From: Methylobacterium sp.
Lineage (GTDB): Bacteria > Pseudomonadota > Alphaproteobacteria > Rhizobiales > Beijerinckiaceae
Direction of reading: 5' to 3'
NCBI GenBank assembly: GCA_020253445.1
Contig: JADCBP010000005.1
Span: 558,001 to 622,000, forward strand
DNA: 64,000 bases
In this document: positions 1 to 9,803 of the stretch, one piece after another
Layout of the letters: each line of letters begins with the position of its first letter
Numbering within the stretch: the stretch's first letter is position 1
Notes under the pieces: model-generated
Database searches by the model: none
What the model saw: only the letters and a program-made list of their open reading frames with translations
Told to the model about the DNA's origin: nothing
Program-made: the position numbers and the translations under genes

Positions 1-200
<200 letters not shown>

Positions 201-203
201 GAC

Positions 204-1655
204 ATGCCGATCCTGCCGAAACTGCCGGCGCGCAAGGAAGCCATGCGCATCGCGGGCAAGCTCGTCTCCACCGATGACGTGATCGAGGTGAAGAACCCCT
301 TTGATGGCTCACTCGTCGGCAGCGTGCCGATGGCGCGGCCCGAGCATGTGCGCGAGGCCTTCCGGAAGGCGAAGGATTTCAAGCCGAAGCTTTCGCGCTA
401 CGAGCGCCAGCAGATCCTGCAGAAAACCGCGCAATTGCTGGCTGACCGGCGAGAGGAATTCGCGCGGCTCATTTCGGCGGAATCGGGCCTTTGCTGGAAG
501 GATGCGATCTACGAATCCACCCGCGCCTATGATGTCTGGTCCTTCGCGGGCCAGCTCGCCATCAAGGATGATGGCGAGCAATTCTCCTGCGACATCTCCC
601 CCAACGGCAAGGCGCGGAAGATCTTCACCACCCGCGTGCCGCTGCTGGGCGTGATTTCGGCCATCACCCCGTTCAACCATCCGCTGAACATGGTCAGCCA
701 CAAGCTCGCCCCGGCGATCGCCACCAATAATCGCCTCGTGCTGAAGCCGACCGAACTCACCCCGCTTACGGCGCTGGCGCTGGCGGATGTGCTCTATGAG
801 GCCGGCCTGCCGCCGGAAATGCTCTCGGTCGTCACCGGCAATCCGCGCACGATGGGCGACGCGATGATCACCGATCCGGCGGCGGATCTCATCACCTTCA
901 CCGGTTCGGTGCGCGTCGGCAAATACATCGCGGAGAAGGCGGGCTATCGGCGCATCGTGCTCGAACTTGGTGGAAATGACCCGCTGATCATCATGGAGGA
1001 TGCCGACCTCGACAAGGCCGCAGAGCTGGCGGTGCAGGGTGCCACGAAGAATTCCGGCCAGCGCTGCACGGCCGTGAAGCGCATTCTCTGTGTGGAAAGC
1101 GTCGCCGATGAATTCGTGAAACGCGTCGTCGAGAAGGCATCGAGGTTGAAATGCGGCAACCCCGCCGATACCGAGGTCGATCTCGGCACGGTGATCAACG
1201 AGGGTGCCGCGAAACTCTTCGAAGCGCGGGTGAAGGATGCCGAAAGCCAGGGTGCGGAGGTGCTCTATGGCCACCCGCGCGAGGGCGCGCTGTTTCCCCC
1301 GACCGTGGTGGACAAGGTGCCCTTCATGGCCGAACTCGTGCACGAGGAGACCTTCGGCCCGGTCATCCCGATCATCCGCGTGCCGGACAACATGGATGAG
1401 ATCATCCGCATCTCGAATTCCACAGCCTATGGCCTATCTTCCGGCCTGTGCACGAACCGCATCGATTACATCCAGCGCTTCATCGCGGAACTTGATGTCG
1501 GCACGGTCAATGTCTGGGAGGTGCCGGGCTATCGCATCGAGATGAGTCCGTTCGGCGGCATCAAGGATTCTGGCCTCGGCTACAAGGAGGGCGTGTGGGA
1601 AGCGATGAAGAGCTTCACCAATGTTCGCACCTGGTCGATGCCCTGGAGCGCATGA
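204..1655 (+). CDS. phnY: Phosphonoacetaldehyde dehydrogenase (ALDH superfamily)
   Basis: 483 aa ALDH with ELGGNDP and [11 protein letters not shown] motifs; located 3 nt after the phnA stop and upstream of AEP-type transporter genes. Confidence 0.8.
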   Translation: MPILPKLPARKEAMRIAGKLVSTDDVIEVKNPFDGSLVGSVPMARPEHVREAFRKAKDFKPKLSRYERQQILQKTAQLLADRREEFARLISAESGLCWKDAIYESTRAYDVWSFAGQLAIKDDGEQFSCDISPNGKARKIFTTRVPLLGVISAITPFNHPLNMVSHKLAPAIATNNRLVLKPTELTPLTALALADVLYEAGLPPEMLSVVTGNPRTMGDAMITDPAADLITFTGSVRVGKYIAEKAGYRRIVLELGGNDPLIIMEDADLDKAAELAVQGATKNSGQRCTAVKRILCVESVADEFVKRVVEKASRLKCGNPADTEVDLGTVINEGAAKLFEARVKDAESQGAEVLYGHPREGALFPPTVVDKVPFMAELVHEETFGPVIPIIRVPDNMDEIIRISNSTAYGLSSGLCTNRIDYIQRFIAELDVGTVNVWEVPGYRIEMSPFGGIKDSGLGYKEGVWEAMKSFTNVRTWSMPWSA

Positions 1656-1775
1656 GAAGCCTGAATAACCAGGCGCAGATACCGTTTCGGCTTGTCATGG
1701 AACGGTCTTTGCGCTGCAATGAACAACGGAGCCCGAGGAGCGGGGAGCGCTCTTCAAGAGGACAGGGAGAATACA

Positions 1776-2807
1776 ATGAAACAGGGTTGGCTGGCCGGCG
1801 TGGCGATGGGCCTCGTTCTGGCCATGGGATGGAGCAGCGCGGCAGACGCGCAGGGTCGCACCCGTGTGACGGTTTATACGGCGTTGGAGAACGACCAGCT
1901 CCAGCCGTTCAAGCAGGCGATCGAGGCCGATGTGCCGGATGTGGAAATTTCCTGGGTGCGTGACTCCACCGGCGTGATCACCTCGCGCTTCCTCGCCGAG
2001 AAGGACAATCCCCGCGCCGATATGGTGCTGGGTCTTGCCGCCACTTCGCTGCTGCTCTTCGAGAAGATGAACCTTCTCGAGGAATACAAGCCTGCCGGTG
2101 CCGATGCGCTGAAGGCGTCCTATCGCGACAATTCCGGCCCCTATACCTGGACCGGCATGGATGCCTTTCTCGCGGTCGTCTGCTTCAACACGGCGGAAGC
2201 CGCGAAGGAAAAGGTCGCAGCGCCCACCTCGTGGATGGATCTCACCAAGCCCGAGTTCAAGGGCAAGATCGTGATGCCGCACCCGGCCTCCTCGGGCACG
2301 GGCTATCTCAAGGTCGCGGCCTGGCTGCAGATCATGGGTGAGCAGGCCGGCTGGGCCTTCATGGACAAGCTGCACGACAACATCGCCGTCTACACCCATT
2401 CGGGTTCGGCGCCTTGCGTGCAGGCCGCCAAGGGCGAACGCATGGTGGGCATCGGCTTCGACATGCGCGGTGCCCGCGAGAAGACGCAGGGCGCGCCGAT
2501 CGACCTCATCCTGCCGAAGGAAGGCGCGGGCTGGGACATGGAAGCCACGGCCATCGTGAAGGGCACCAAAAACCTCGCCGCCGCGAAGAAGGTGGCGGAT
2601 TGGGTGGCCACGAGGAAGGCGAACGAGCTTTATGGCCGCTACTATGCCCTCGTCGCCCATCCCGATGTGAAGAGCGCCCCGCCGAACTACCCGGCCGATG
2701 CCGAGGCCAAGATGGCGAAGAACGACTTCACCTGGATGGCCGAGAACCGCGAGCGCATCCTCGCGGAATGGACCAAGCGCTACGACAGCAAGGCAGCGCC
2801 GCGCTAA
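1776..2807 (+). CDS. 2-aminoethylphosphonate-type ABC transporter substrate-binding protein
   Basis: Signal peptide MKQGWLAGVAMGLVLAMGWSSAADAQ, then an iron/AEP-type periplasmic binding fold (VTVYTALENDQLQPFKQAIEADVPDVEISWVRDSTG). ATG at 1776 chosen inside the longer ORF. Confidence 0.8.
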   Translation: MKQGWLAGVAMGLVLAMGWSSAADAQGRTRVTVYTALENDQLQPFKQAIEADVPDVEISWVRDSTGVITSRFLAEKDNPRADMVLGLAATSLLLFEKMNLLEEYKPAGADALKASYRDNSGPYTWTGMDAFLAVVCFNTAEAAKEKVAAPTSWMDLTKPEFKGKIVMPHPASSGTGYLKVAAWLQIMGEQAGWAFMDKLHDNIAVYTHSGSAPCVQAAKGERMVGIGFDMRGAREKTQGAPIDLILPKEGAGWDMEATAIVKGTKNLAAAKKVADWVATRKANELYGRYYALVAHPDVKSAPPNYPADAEAKMAKNDFTWMAENRERILAEWTKRYDSKAAPR

Positions 2808-2821
2808 GCGAAACGGACTGG

Positions 2822-2848
2822 GGCCGGCATGCCTCCTGCATGCCGGCC
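2822..2848 (+). promoter_or_regulatory. Intercistronic hairpin between transporter SBP and ATPase genes
   Basis: GGCCGGCATGC-CTCCT-GCATGCCGGCC, perfect 11-bp stem; no T-run follows. Confidence 0.7.
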
Positions 2849-2877
2849 ATTCCAGTTCTCGCGCCTCCGGGGGGCTC

Positions 2878-4014
2878 ATGCCGAACCATGCCGCAATGAC
2901 ATCCGAGGCGCCCCGCGCGCCCGAACGGTCTTTCCTGTCCATCCGCAGCCTCACGAAGAGTTTCGGACAATTCCAGGCCTTGAAGTCCATCGATCTCGAG
3001 ATCAGGGAGGGGGAGTTCGTCTGCTTTCTCGGCCCTTCGGGCTGCGGAAAAACCACGCTCCTGCGGGCCATTGCGGGCCTCGACCGGCAATCGAGCGGCA
3101 ATATCAGCTTGCGCGGGAAGGATGTCTCGAACGCGCCGCCCTCGGCGCGCGATTTCGGCATCGTGTTCCAGTCCTATGCCCTTTTCCCCAACCTCACGGT
3201 TGCGGACAATGTGGGCTATGGCCTCGTGAACCAGAAGAAGCCGCGCGAGGTGATCGCCGCGCGCATCTCCGAACTGCTGGCGCTTGTGGGCCTGCCCGAT
3301 CAGGCCGGGAAATATCCCGCGCAACTCTCGGGCGGCCAGCAGCAGCGCGTGGCGCTCGCCCGTGCGCTCGCGACCTCGCCCGGTCTGCTGCTGCTTGATG
3401 AACCGCTTTCCGCGCTGGATGCGCGCGTGCGCCTGCGCCTTCGCGAGGAAATCCGCGCGCTCCAGCGGCGTCTCGGTGTCACCACCATCATGGTCACGCA
3501 TGATCAGGAGGAGGCGCTCTCCATGGCCGAGCGCATCGTGGTGATGAATCACGGCGTGATCGAGCAGGTCGGCACCCCGGAGGAGGTTTATGCCCGGCCG
3601 AAAACCGCCTTCGTCGCGGATTTCGTGGGCCGGATGACCTTCCTCTCCGGCGTGAGGGAGGGGCAGGCCCTCGTGCGCGTCGGCGATCAGGCCCTGCGCG
3701 TCGCCGATGCGCCGGGCTTCGCTCCAGGAGAGAAGGTGGAAATCGGCCTCAGGCCCGAGGCCGTGCGTTTCACGGAAAGCGCTGCCGGGGAGAACCGGCT
3801 GGCGATGCGCATCACCGATCTTGAATATCTCGGTTCCTTCGTGCGCGCGAAGCTGCAAGGCGAGGGCGCCTCGCCGCTCATCCTGCTCGCGGATCTGCCT
3901 TTCAACGTGATGCAGGATCGCGCCTACGAGCCGGGGCAGGCGGTGATCGCCGAATTGCCGGCCAGCGCCCTTCGCATCTTTCCTGCCCGGCCATTCTTTC
4001 CTGCCCGGCCATGA
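2878..4014 (+). CDS. 2-aminoethylphosphonate-type ABC transporter ATP-binding protein
   Basis: Walker A GPSGCGKTT, signature LSGGQQQRVALARAL, Walker B LLLLDEPLSALD; ATG overlap with the permease gene. Confidence 0.85.
   Translation: MPNHAAMTSEAPRAPERSFLSIRSLTKSFGQFQALKSIDLEIREGEFVCFLGPSGCGKTTLLRAIAGLDRQSSGNISLRGKDVSNAPPSARDFGIVFQSYALFPNLTVADNVGYGLVNQKKPREVIAARISELLALVGLPDQAGKYPAQLSGGQQQRVALARALATSPGLLLLDEPLSALDARVRLRLREEIRALQRRLGVTTIMVTHDQEEALSMAERIVVMNHGVIEQVGTPEEVYARPKTAFVADFVGRMTFLSGVREGQALVRVGDQALRVADAPGFAPGEKVEIGLRPEAVRFTESAAGENRLAMRITDLEYLGSFVRAKLQGEGASPLILLADLPFNVMQDRAYEPGQAVIAELPASALRIFPARPFFPARP
3977..4012 (+). repeat. Exact 18-bp tandem duplication at the ATPase/permease gene junction
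   Basis: TCTTTCCTGCCCGGCCAT repeated twice at 3977-3994 and 3995-4012. Confidence 0.95.
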
Positions 4015-5693
4015 GCGCGAATTCCGCCTTTCTCACGCGGGATCGCGAGGCGTGGGTCGCAACAGCGTTGCTCGCTGGTCTGGCCTTCGTGCTGGTGCTG
4101 CTGATTGCGGTGCCGCTATGGTCGCTGCTGTCGAAATCCGTGCAGAACAGCAACGGGCAGTTTGTCGGTCTTGCCAATTTCGCGCGCTACATCGCCACGC
4201 CCGCGCTTGTGGTCTCCTTGTGGAACTCCATCTGGGTCTCGGGTCTCGTCGCGCTGATCGTGGTGCCGCTGGCCTTCCTCTATGCCTATGCGCTCACGCG
4301 CAGCCGCATGCCCGGGCGCGGGCTTTTCATGGCCGTGGCAATGACGCCGTTATTTGCGCCCTCGCTCCTTTCGGCCATCTCGCTCATCTACATCTTCGGC
4401 AATCAGGGCTTTCTGAAGAGCTGGCTCTTCGGTGCGAGCATCTACGGCCCGGTGGGCATCGTGCTGGCGGAGGCGGTCTATTGCTTCCCTCACGCGCTGA
4501 TGATCCTCGTGACAGCCCTGCGCCTCGCCGATGGACGCCTCTATGAGGTGGCGGAAGCGTTGGACACCTCGAAATCCCGCGTGTTCTTCACGGTCACGCT
4601 GCCTGGGGCGCGTTATGGCCTGATCAGCGCGATTTTCGTGGTGTTCACGCTGGTCATCACCGATTTCGGCATCCCCAAGGTGATCGGCGGGCAGTTCAAC
4701 GTGCTGGCGACAGACGCCTACAAGCAGATCGTGGGGCAGCAGAATTTCGAGATGGGCGCGGTGGTGGGCCTTATCCTTCTCCTGCCCGCGATCTTCGCCT
4801 TCCTCGTGGACCGGCAGGTGCAGAAGAAGCAGGTGGCCTTGCTCTCGGCGCGCGCCGTGCCCTATGAGCCGAAGGCCAATGCCAGGCGCGACTTCATCCT
4901 GCTCGCCTTCTGCCTTGTGATCGGCGGGTTGCTGATCGGAATGCTCGGCACGGCGATCTGGGCGAGCTTCATCCGCTACTGGCCCTACAATCTCACCTTC
5001 ACGCTGAACAACTACAACTTCGCCAATTTCGATCCGCAGGGCTGGGGCGCCTATCTCACCTCGCTGAAGATGGCGGGCCTCACCGCGATTTTCGGCACGG
5101 CGATCGTGTTCACCGGCGCCTATCTGGTGGAAAAGACCAAACCCGCGCCAGCGCTTCGCGGCTTCGTGCATTTCCTGGCGATGCTGCCCATGGCCGTGCC
5201 AGGGCTGGTGCTGGGCCTTGGCTATGTGTTCTTCGTGAATGCTCCCTGGAACCCGCTGAACATCTTCTATGGCACGCTGACGGTGCTTGTGGCCAACACG
5301 GTCGCGCATTTCTATACGGTTGCGCATATCACCGCCGTGACCCAGCTGAAGCAGATCGACGCCGAATTCGAGAGCGTTTCCGCCTCGCTGAAGGTGCCTT
5401 TCTGGATGACCTTCCGCCGCGTGACTTTGCCCATTTCGACGCCTGCGGTGCTTGATATCGCTGTTTATCTCTTCGTGAACGCGCTGACGACCGTCTCCGC
5501 CGTGATCTTCCTCTATGGCCCGACGACGAAGCTCGCTTCCATCGCCATCGTCCATATGGACGAGATGGGTGCCGTGGCTGCCGCCGCCGCGATGGCCACC
5601 TGCATCGTGTTCACCGCCATGGCGGTGAAGCTGCTGCATCTCGCGCTCGATCGGCTGGTCTTCGCGCGCTACCAGGCATGGCGGAAGCGATGA
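4011..5693 (+). CDS. 2-aminoethylphosphonate-type ABC transporter permease, two fused permease halves
   Basis: 560 aa hydrophobic protein with two BPD-type permease domains; 4-nt overlap with the upstream ATPase. Confidence 0.8.
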   Translation: MSANSAFLTRDREAWVATALLAGLAFVLVLLIAVPLWSLLSKSVQNSNGQFVGLANFARYIATPALVVSLWNSIWVSGLVALIVVPLAFLYAYALTRSRMPGRGLFMAVAMTPLFAPSLLSAISLIYIFGNQGFLKSWLFGASIYGPVGIVLAEAVYCFPHALMILVTALRLADGRLYEVAEALDTSKSRVFFTVTLPGARYGLISAIFVVFTLVITDFGIPKVIGGQFNVLATDAYKQIVGQQNFEMGAVVGLILLLPAIFAFLVDRQVQKKQVALLSARAVPYEPKANARRDFILLAFCLVIGGLLIGMLGTAIWASFIRYWPYNLTFTLNNYNFANFDPQGWGAYLTSLKMAGLTAIFGTAIVFTGAYLVEKTKPAPALRGFVHFLAMLPMAVPGLVLGLGYVFFVNAPWNPLNIFYGTLTVLVANTVAHFYTVAHITAVTQLKQIDAEFESVSASLKVPFWMTFRRVTLPISTPAVLDIAVYLFVNALTTVSAVIFLYGPTTKLASIAIVHMDEMGAVAAAAAMATCIVFTAMAVKLLHLALDRLVFARYQAWRKR

Positions 5694-7066
5694 GCGTCGG
5701 GCAATCCGAGAGCGATACCAACCTTACCTCGCGTCGGGCGCGCTGGCAGGCCGCGCGGCTGGATGCCGAAACGCAGGCGATGCTGGCGAAGGATACGCGC
5801 CATTTCCTGCGCCAATCCGTCTCCACCCCTTGCCTCAACGTCATCGGACGCGCCGAGGGCATCCACATCTGGGATGGGCAGGGGCGGCGTTACATGGATT
5901 TCCATGGCAACAATGTCCACCATATCGGCTATGGCCATCCCCGCGTGAAGGCCGCGATCACGCGGGCGATGGATGAACTGCCCTTCGCGCCGCGCCGCTA
6001 TACCTGCGAGCGCTCTATCCAGCTTGCGGAAAAGCTCGGGCAGATCGCGCCGGGCCGGCTCTCGAAATGCCTCTTCACCACCGGCGGGTCGGATGCGGTG
6101 GAGGTGGCCGTGCGGCTCGCGCGCGCTGCGACCGGGCGGTTCAAGACGCTATCCTTCTGGGATGCCTTCCATGGTGCCGGAACAGGCGCCTCCGCGCTCT
6201 CCGGCGAAATGCTGTTTCGCTCCGGCCCCGCCGCGCCGATGGTCGCGGGGGCAGAGCATGTCGCGCCCTTCGCATGCTACCGTTGCGCCTATGGCTACAA
6301 GACAGACGCAAATGGCAAGCCGCCGCTCGAACTCTGCAACACGGCCTGCGCGCGGATGGTGGATTACGTGCTCGCGCGCGAGGGCGATGTGGCCTGCGTG
6401 GTGGCCGAGCCCGCTCGCGCCGTGCCCTATATTCCGCCGCCCGGCTTCTGGGCAATCGTGCGCGAGGCCTGCCACAGACGCGGCGCGCTGCTGATCTTCG
6501 ATGAAATCCCCACCGGCCTTGGCAAGACCGGCCGAATGTTCGCCTCCGAACATGATGGCGTGGAGCCGGATATCCTCGTGATGGGCAAGGCGCTGGGCGG
6601 GGGCATCCTGCCCATTGCTGCGGTGATCGCGCGCGAGAATCTCGATGTCGCGCAGGACTGGGCCTTCGGGCATTACACGCATGAGAAGAACCCCGTGACT
6701 GCCGCCGCCGCGCTCGAGACCATCGCGGTCATCGAGGAAGAGGGGCTTGTCGAGAATGCCGCACGCGTCGGTCACGTAGCTCTGGAGCGCATGGCTGCGA
6801 TGAAGGCGAAGCACGAATGCATCGGCGATGTGCGCGGCCGCGGGCTTCTCCTCGGCCTCGAACTCGTGACGAATCGCGAGAGCCGGGAACCTGCGGGCGA
6901 CCTCGCGGAAGCCGTGCTCTACCGCGCACTGGATGCGGGACTTTCGTTCAAGACAACCATGGGTAATGTCTTGACGCTCACGCCGCCGCTCACAATCACG
7001 GAAAGCCAGATGCTCGCAGCACTGGACATTATCGATGCCGCGCTGGGCGCTGAGCAGTCAACCTGA
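5678..7066 (+). CDS. Class-III PLP-dependent enzyme, candidate (R)-1-hydroxy-2-aminoethylphosphonate ammonia-lyase (PbfA) or AEP aminotransferase
   Basis: Class-III aminotransferase fold (LLIFDEIPTGLGKTGRMFASEHDGVEPDILVMGKALGGG, K of GKALGGG as PLP lysine); overlaps the permease gene within a phnA-phnY cluster. Confidence 0.65.
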   Translation: MAEAMSVGQSESDTNLTSRRARWQAARLDAETQAMLAKDTRHFLRQSVSTPCLNVIGRAEGIHIWDGQGRRYMDFHGNNVHHIGYGHPRVKAAITRAMDELPFAPRRYTCERSIQLAEKLGQIAPGRLSKCLFTTGGSDAVEVAVRLARAATGRFKTLSFWDAFHGAGTGASALSGEMLFRSGPAAPMVAGAEHVAPFACYRCAYGYKTDANGKPPLELCNTACARMVDYVLAREGDVACVVAEPARAVPYIPPPGFWAIVREACHRRGALLIFDEIPTGLGKTGRMFASEHDGVEPDILVMGKALGGGILPIAAVIARENLDVAQDWAFGHYTHEKNPVTAAAALETIAVIEEEGLVENAARVGHVALERMAAMKAKHECIGDVRGRGLLLGLELVTNRESREPAGDLAEAVLYRALDAGLSFKTTMGNVLTLTPPLTITESQMLAALDIIDAALGAEQST

Positions 7067-7097
7067 AGGTTTGCCGAATAAACGACCTCTGGTTGCG

Positions 7098-7352
7098 CTA
7101 GGCGAGCGAGGAAATTTCAGCCAAGTCCGTTGTCAGATCGTCGACTTTCGCGTAGGCCAAGCTGATCTGTTCGGAAACATTCAGATAAATATTTCCAATA
7201 TCCTCGAATATCGCGCCCAGTTTCAGTAAATCTTCCCGGTCTTTTGGTGGATACTCCAAATTGATAAAAAGGATTTCGAGCGACTGAGCCTGAATCAGGC
7301 CCGAGGTTGCCAGAATTTGAGCCAGTCCATTTTTTGGAGCTTCGTTTTTCAT
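7098..7352 (-). CDS. Small hypothetical protein (about 84 aa), AT-rich
   Basis: ORF 7098..7436 on the minus strand; likely ATG at 7352 (MKNEAPKNGLAQILATSGLIQAQSLEIL...). Composition is clearly more AT-rich than the surroundings. Confidence 0.45.
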   Translation of the reverse strand: MKNEAPKNGLAQILATSGLIQAQSLEILFINLEYPPKDREDLLKLGAIFEDIGNIYLNVSEQISLAYAKVDDLTTDLAEISSLA

Positions 7353-7377
7353 TTTTCGGATTCTTAACTTCACGCTC

Positions 7378-7406
7378 TTTTTCGGATTCGACAAACATCC
7401 GAAAAA
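7378..7406. promoter_or_regulatory. Operator-like inverted repeat TTTTTCGGAT-N9-ATCCGAAAAA
   Basis: Perfect 10-bp arms at 7378-7387 and 7397-7406, in the divergent intergenic region; third copy at 7352-7361. Confidence 0.6.
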
Positions 7407-7474
7407 TACTATTTGATGAGTGAGGCGGAAGTGCAAAAGTGATACAGGACCTGTGCGCAGGGAGCACAGCCATC

Positions 7475-8380
7475 ATGAAGAATTCTGTTCCGCTGGATGA
7501 GATCAAGGCGTTTGTCGATGTTGCGGAGGCCGGCTCGTTCAACGGTGCCGCCGCCAGGCTGAATGTCGCCCACTCCTCGCTCAGCCGAAAAGTTAACTTT
7601 TTAGAACAATGGCTTGGTGAGCGGTTGTTCCAGCGCACGCCCAGCGGAGTGGTGCTCACGGCTGCTGGCGCGCGGCATCTCCAGCACTTCGGGAACGCGC
7701 TCGAACTCATCCGTGGTTCGATCGGCACGGCAAGCCGTTACGGCTCGCTCAGGCCTGTGCAAATCTCGGCCGTCCCCGGCGTTTGCATGGCCCTGTTGCT
7801 GCCCCACCACACAGAGTTGTGCGAAAGCATCGACGGCCTCGCCATCCGTTACAATCTGGAGCGGCGGCTCACGGATTTCTCGGATGGCTCCGAATTGGCC
7901 GTTCGCTCTGGCGGTGGCTCCTGGCATGGCGCGAAATCCGCCCTGATTCTCGAAAGTTGGGTTCAGCCCTTTGCAAACCGGCGGTTGGCCACCATGCTTG
8001 GCCCGGATCCGGAACCGGCGCGCCTGCTGGATTATCCGCTCGTGCATCTCGCGGTTGAAACCGCCTGGCGCAACTGGTTCAGCCGGCGGGGCGTGAACTA
8101 TGCGCTCCGGGACATTGACCACGTAATCGGGGACGTTACGGTTTCCAATCATGCCGTCCATCATGGGCTGGGAATTGGTCTGCATCGCCGGGGGATTGAC
8201 CCGGAGCCTGCACCCGACAAGGTCCGCCTCGTGGGACAAGCGTCGATGGTGCCCGATTTCGGGTATTTTCTCGTTCGCCCGCTCGACAAGCCACTGAGAC
8301 CCATCGCGCAGCGCTATGCGCGTGGTCTCATGCAGCGCCTCGGGTGCACGACGGCGGAAATCGAGCGTTTCCTCGGCTGA
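7475..8380 (+). CDS. LysR-family transcriptional regulator
   Basis: N-terminal HTH (LDEIKAFVDVAEAGSFNGAAARLNVAHSSLSRKVNFLEQWLGERLFQRTPSGVVLTAAG) and LysR substrate domain. Confidence 0.9.
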   Translation: MKNSVPLDEIKAFVDVAEAGSFNGAAARLNVAHSSLSRKVNFLEQWLGERLFQRTPSGVVLTAAGARHLQHFGNALELIRGSIGTASRYGSLRPVQISAVPGVCMALLLPHHTELCESIDGLAIRYNLERRLTDFSDGSELAVRSGGGSWHGAKSALILESWVQPFANRRLATMLGPDPEPARLLDYPLVHLAVETAWRNWFSRRGVNYALRDIDHVIGDVTVSNHAVHHGLGIGLHRRGIDPEPAPDKVRLVGQASMVPDFGYFLVRPLDKPLRPIAQRYARGLMQRLGCTTAEIERFLG

Positions 8381-8887
8381 TCAATTCCTGGCAAATCTCG
8401 CGAAAGCCTTCGCCATCTTCGCGTAATTCCGCCGTTTGTACGGCATCACGCCGGCCACGGCTTCTTCCAGCCTGGCCCAGCGCCATTCGGAGAATTCCGG
8501 CGAAAAATCCGCGCCGGTCGCGGCGAGATCAATCGCATTCTCCGTGCCCGTGAACCGGAACGCCGCCCAGCGCTGCTGCTGGCCGCGATAGGCTTCGAGC
8601 CGGTGGCCTGTGGGCGCATAGGGCTGGGGGAAATCATAGGCCCACCACTCATCCGTCACGGCGAGGAATTCGGCCTCGGTCACGCCGGTTTCCTCGGCGA
8701 GTTCGCGGCGCGCCGCGGCGATGATGTCCTCGGCGGGGTCGATGCCGCCCTGAGGCATCTGCCATTCGAAGCCGGGCAGCACATATTCCGGCCCGTCCGG
8801 GATGGACTTGCCGAGAAACACTTGTCCCCGCGCGTTGAACAGCGCAACGCCGACATTGAAGCGATAGGGCCGGGTTTCAAAGGTCAT
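8381..8887 (-). CDS. rppH: RNA pyrophosphohydrolase (NUDIX)
   Basis: NUDIX box GGIDPAEDIIAAARRELAEETGVTEAEF, with YRFNVGVALFNARGQVFLGK and WAYDFPQ; ATG at 8887. Confidence 0.85.
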   Translation of the reverse strand: MTFETRPYRFNVGVALFNARGQVFLGKSIPDGPEYVLPGFEWQMPQGGIDPAEDIIAAARRELAEETGVTEAEFLAVTDEWWAYDFPQPYAPTGHRLEAYRGQQQRWAAFRFTGTENAIDLAATGADFSPEFSEWRWARLEEAVAGVMPYKRRNYAKMAKAFARFARN

Positions 8888-9729
8888 TGCACGCGGATCA
8901 TCACCAGACCGGCCAAGATGAGGCAAGCCGCGAGAATGCGGTTCCAGCGCAGGGGCTCCCCGAGAAACAGCACGGCGATGGCCGCCCCCCAGAGCACGCT
9001 TGTCTCTCGCACCGCCGCGACGAGCGGGATGGGCGCCACCGTCATGGCCCAGATCGCGATGCCATAGGAGCCGCAGGACATCGCCCCGCCCGCGAAACCC
9101 TGCGGCAGGTAGGCGAGCATGGGCCTCAGCCCGGCACGGCCCTTCCACCACAAAGCGAAAGCGCCAAGGCACAGACCGTCGAGCAGGAAGAGCGCTGCCG
9201 TGTAGCCATGGGGATCGCCCGAGACGCGTGCACCGATGCCGTCGCTGATGGTGTAGAGCGTGATGGTGACAGCCGTGAGCCCGGCAAAGAGCAGCGCCTT
9301 GCGGTCCATGTGGGTCGCATCGCGGGCGCTGCGGAGCGACATCACGAAAATGCCAAAGGCGAGGAGCCCGATGCCGATTCCACCCGTGACCGTCACCGGC
9401 TCGTTGAAGACCCAGACGCCGACGAGCCCGGTCATCAGCGGCGCCGAACCGCGCGCAATGGGGTAGACCTGCCCCATATCCGCCCGGGCATAGGCGGCCG
9501 AAAGCGCCATGTAATAGCCCAGATGGATGATGGTGGAGGCCGCGAGCCAGGGCCAGGCCTCGGCCTTCGGAAAGCCGAACCAGAACACCGCGGGCAGCGC
9601 GAGAATGGTGCCGCAGGTGTGGATCAGCACCATCGCCACGAAGGGCTCGAGTTTCAGTTTCAGCATGGCGTTCCAGCCGGCATGCATGGCAGCGGCAGCG
9701 AGAACGATGAAGAAGACCGTGAGGGACAA
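8884..9729 (-). CDS. EamA/DMT-family transporter
   Basis: 281 aa, about 10 hydrophobic segments, EamA-type; 4-nt overlap with rppH. Confidence 0.8.
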   Translation of the reverse strand: MSLTVFFIVLAAAAMHAGWNAMLKLKLEPFVAMVLIHTCGTILALPAVFWFGFPKAEAWPWLAASTIIHLGYYMALSAAYARADMGQVYPIARGSAPLMTGLVGVWVFNEPVTVTGGIGIGLLAFGIFVMSLRSARDATHMDRKALLFAGLTAVTITLYTISDGIGARVSGDPHGYTAALFLLDGLCLGAFALWWKGRAGLRPMLAYLPQGFAGGAMSCGSYGIAIWAMTVAPIPLVAAVRETSVLWGAAIAVLFLGEPLRWNRILAACLILAGLVMIRVQ

Positions 9730-9803
9730 GGCAGGCTCGAAGCGGCGGAATGTTCAGGAATGCGGATTGTGGGTCGCGATGGAAGGCAATTTCCGCTCTC
9801 GCA

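Noticed and set aside
1695-3161. 488-aa minus-strand ORF
   Set aside because: Antisense to ABC transporter genes with canonical motifs; no recognisable domain.
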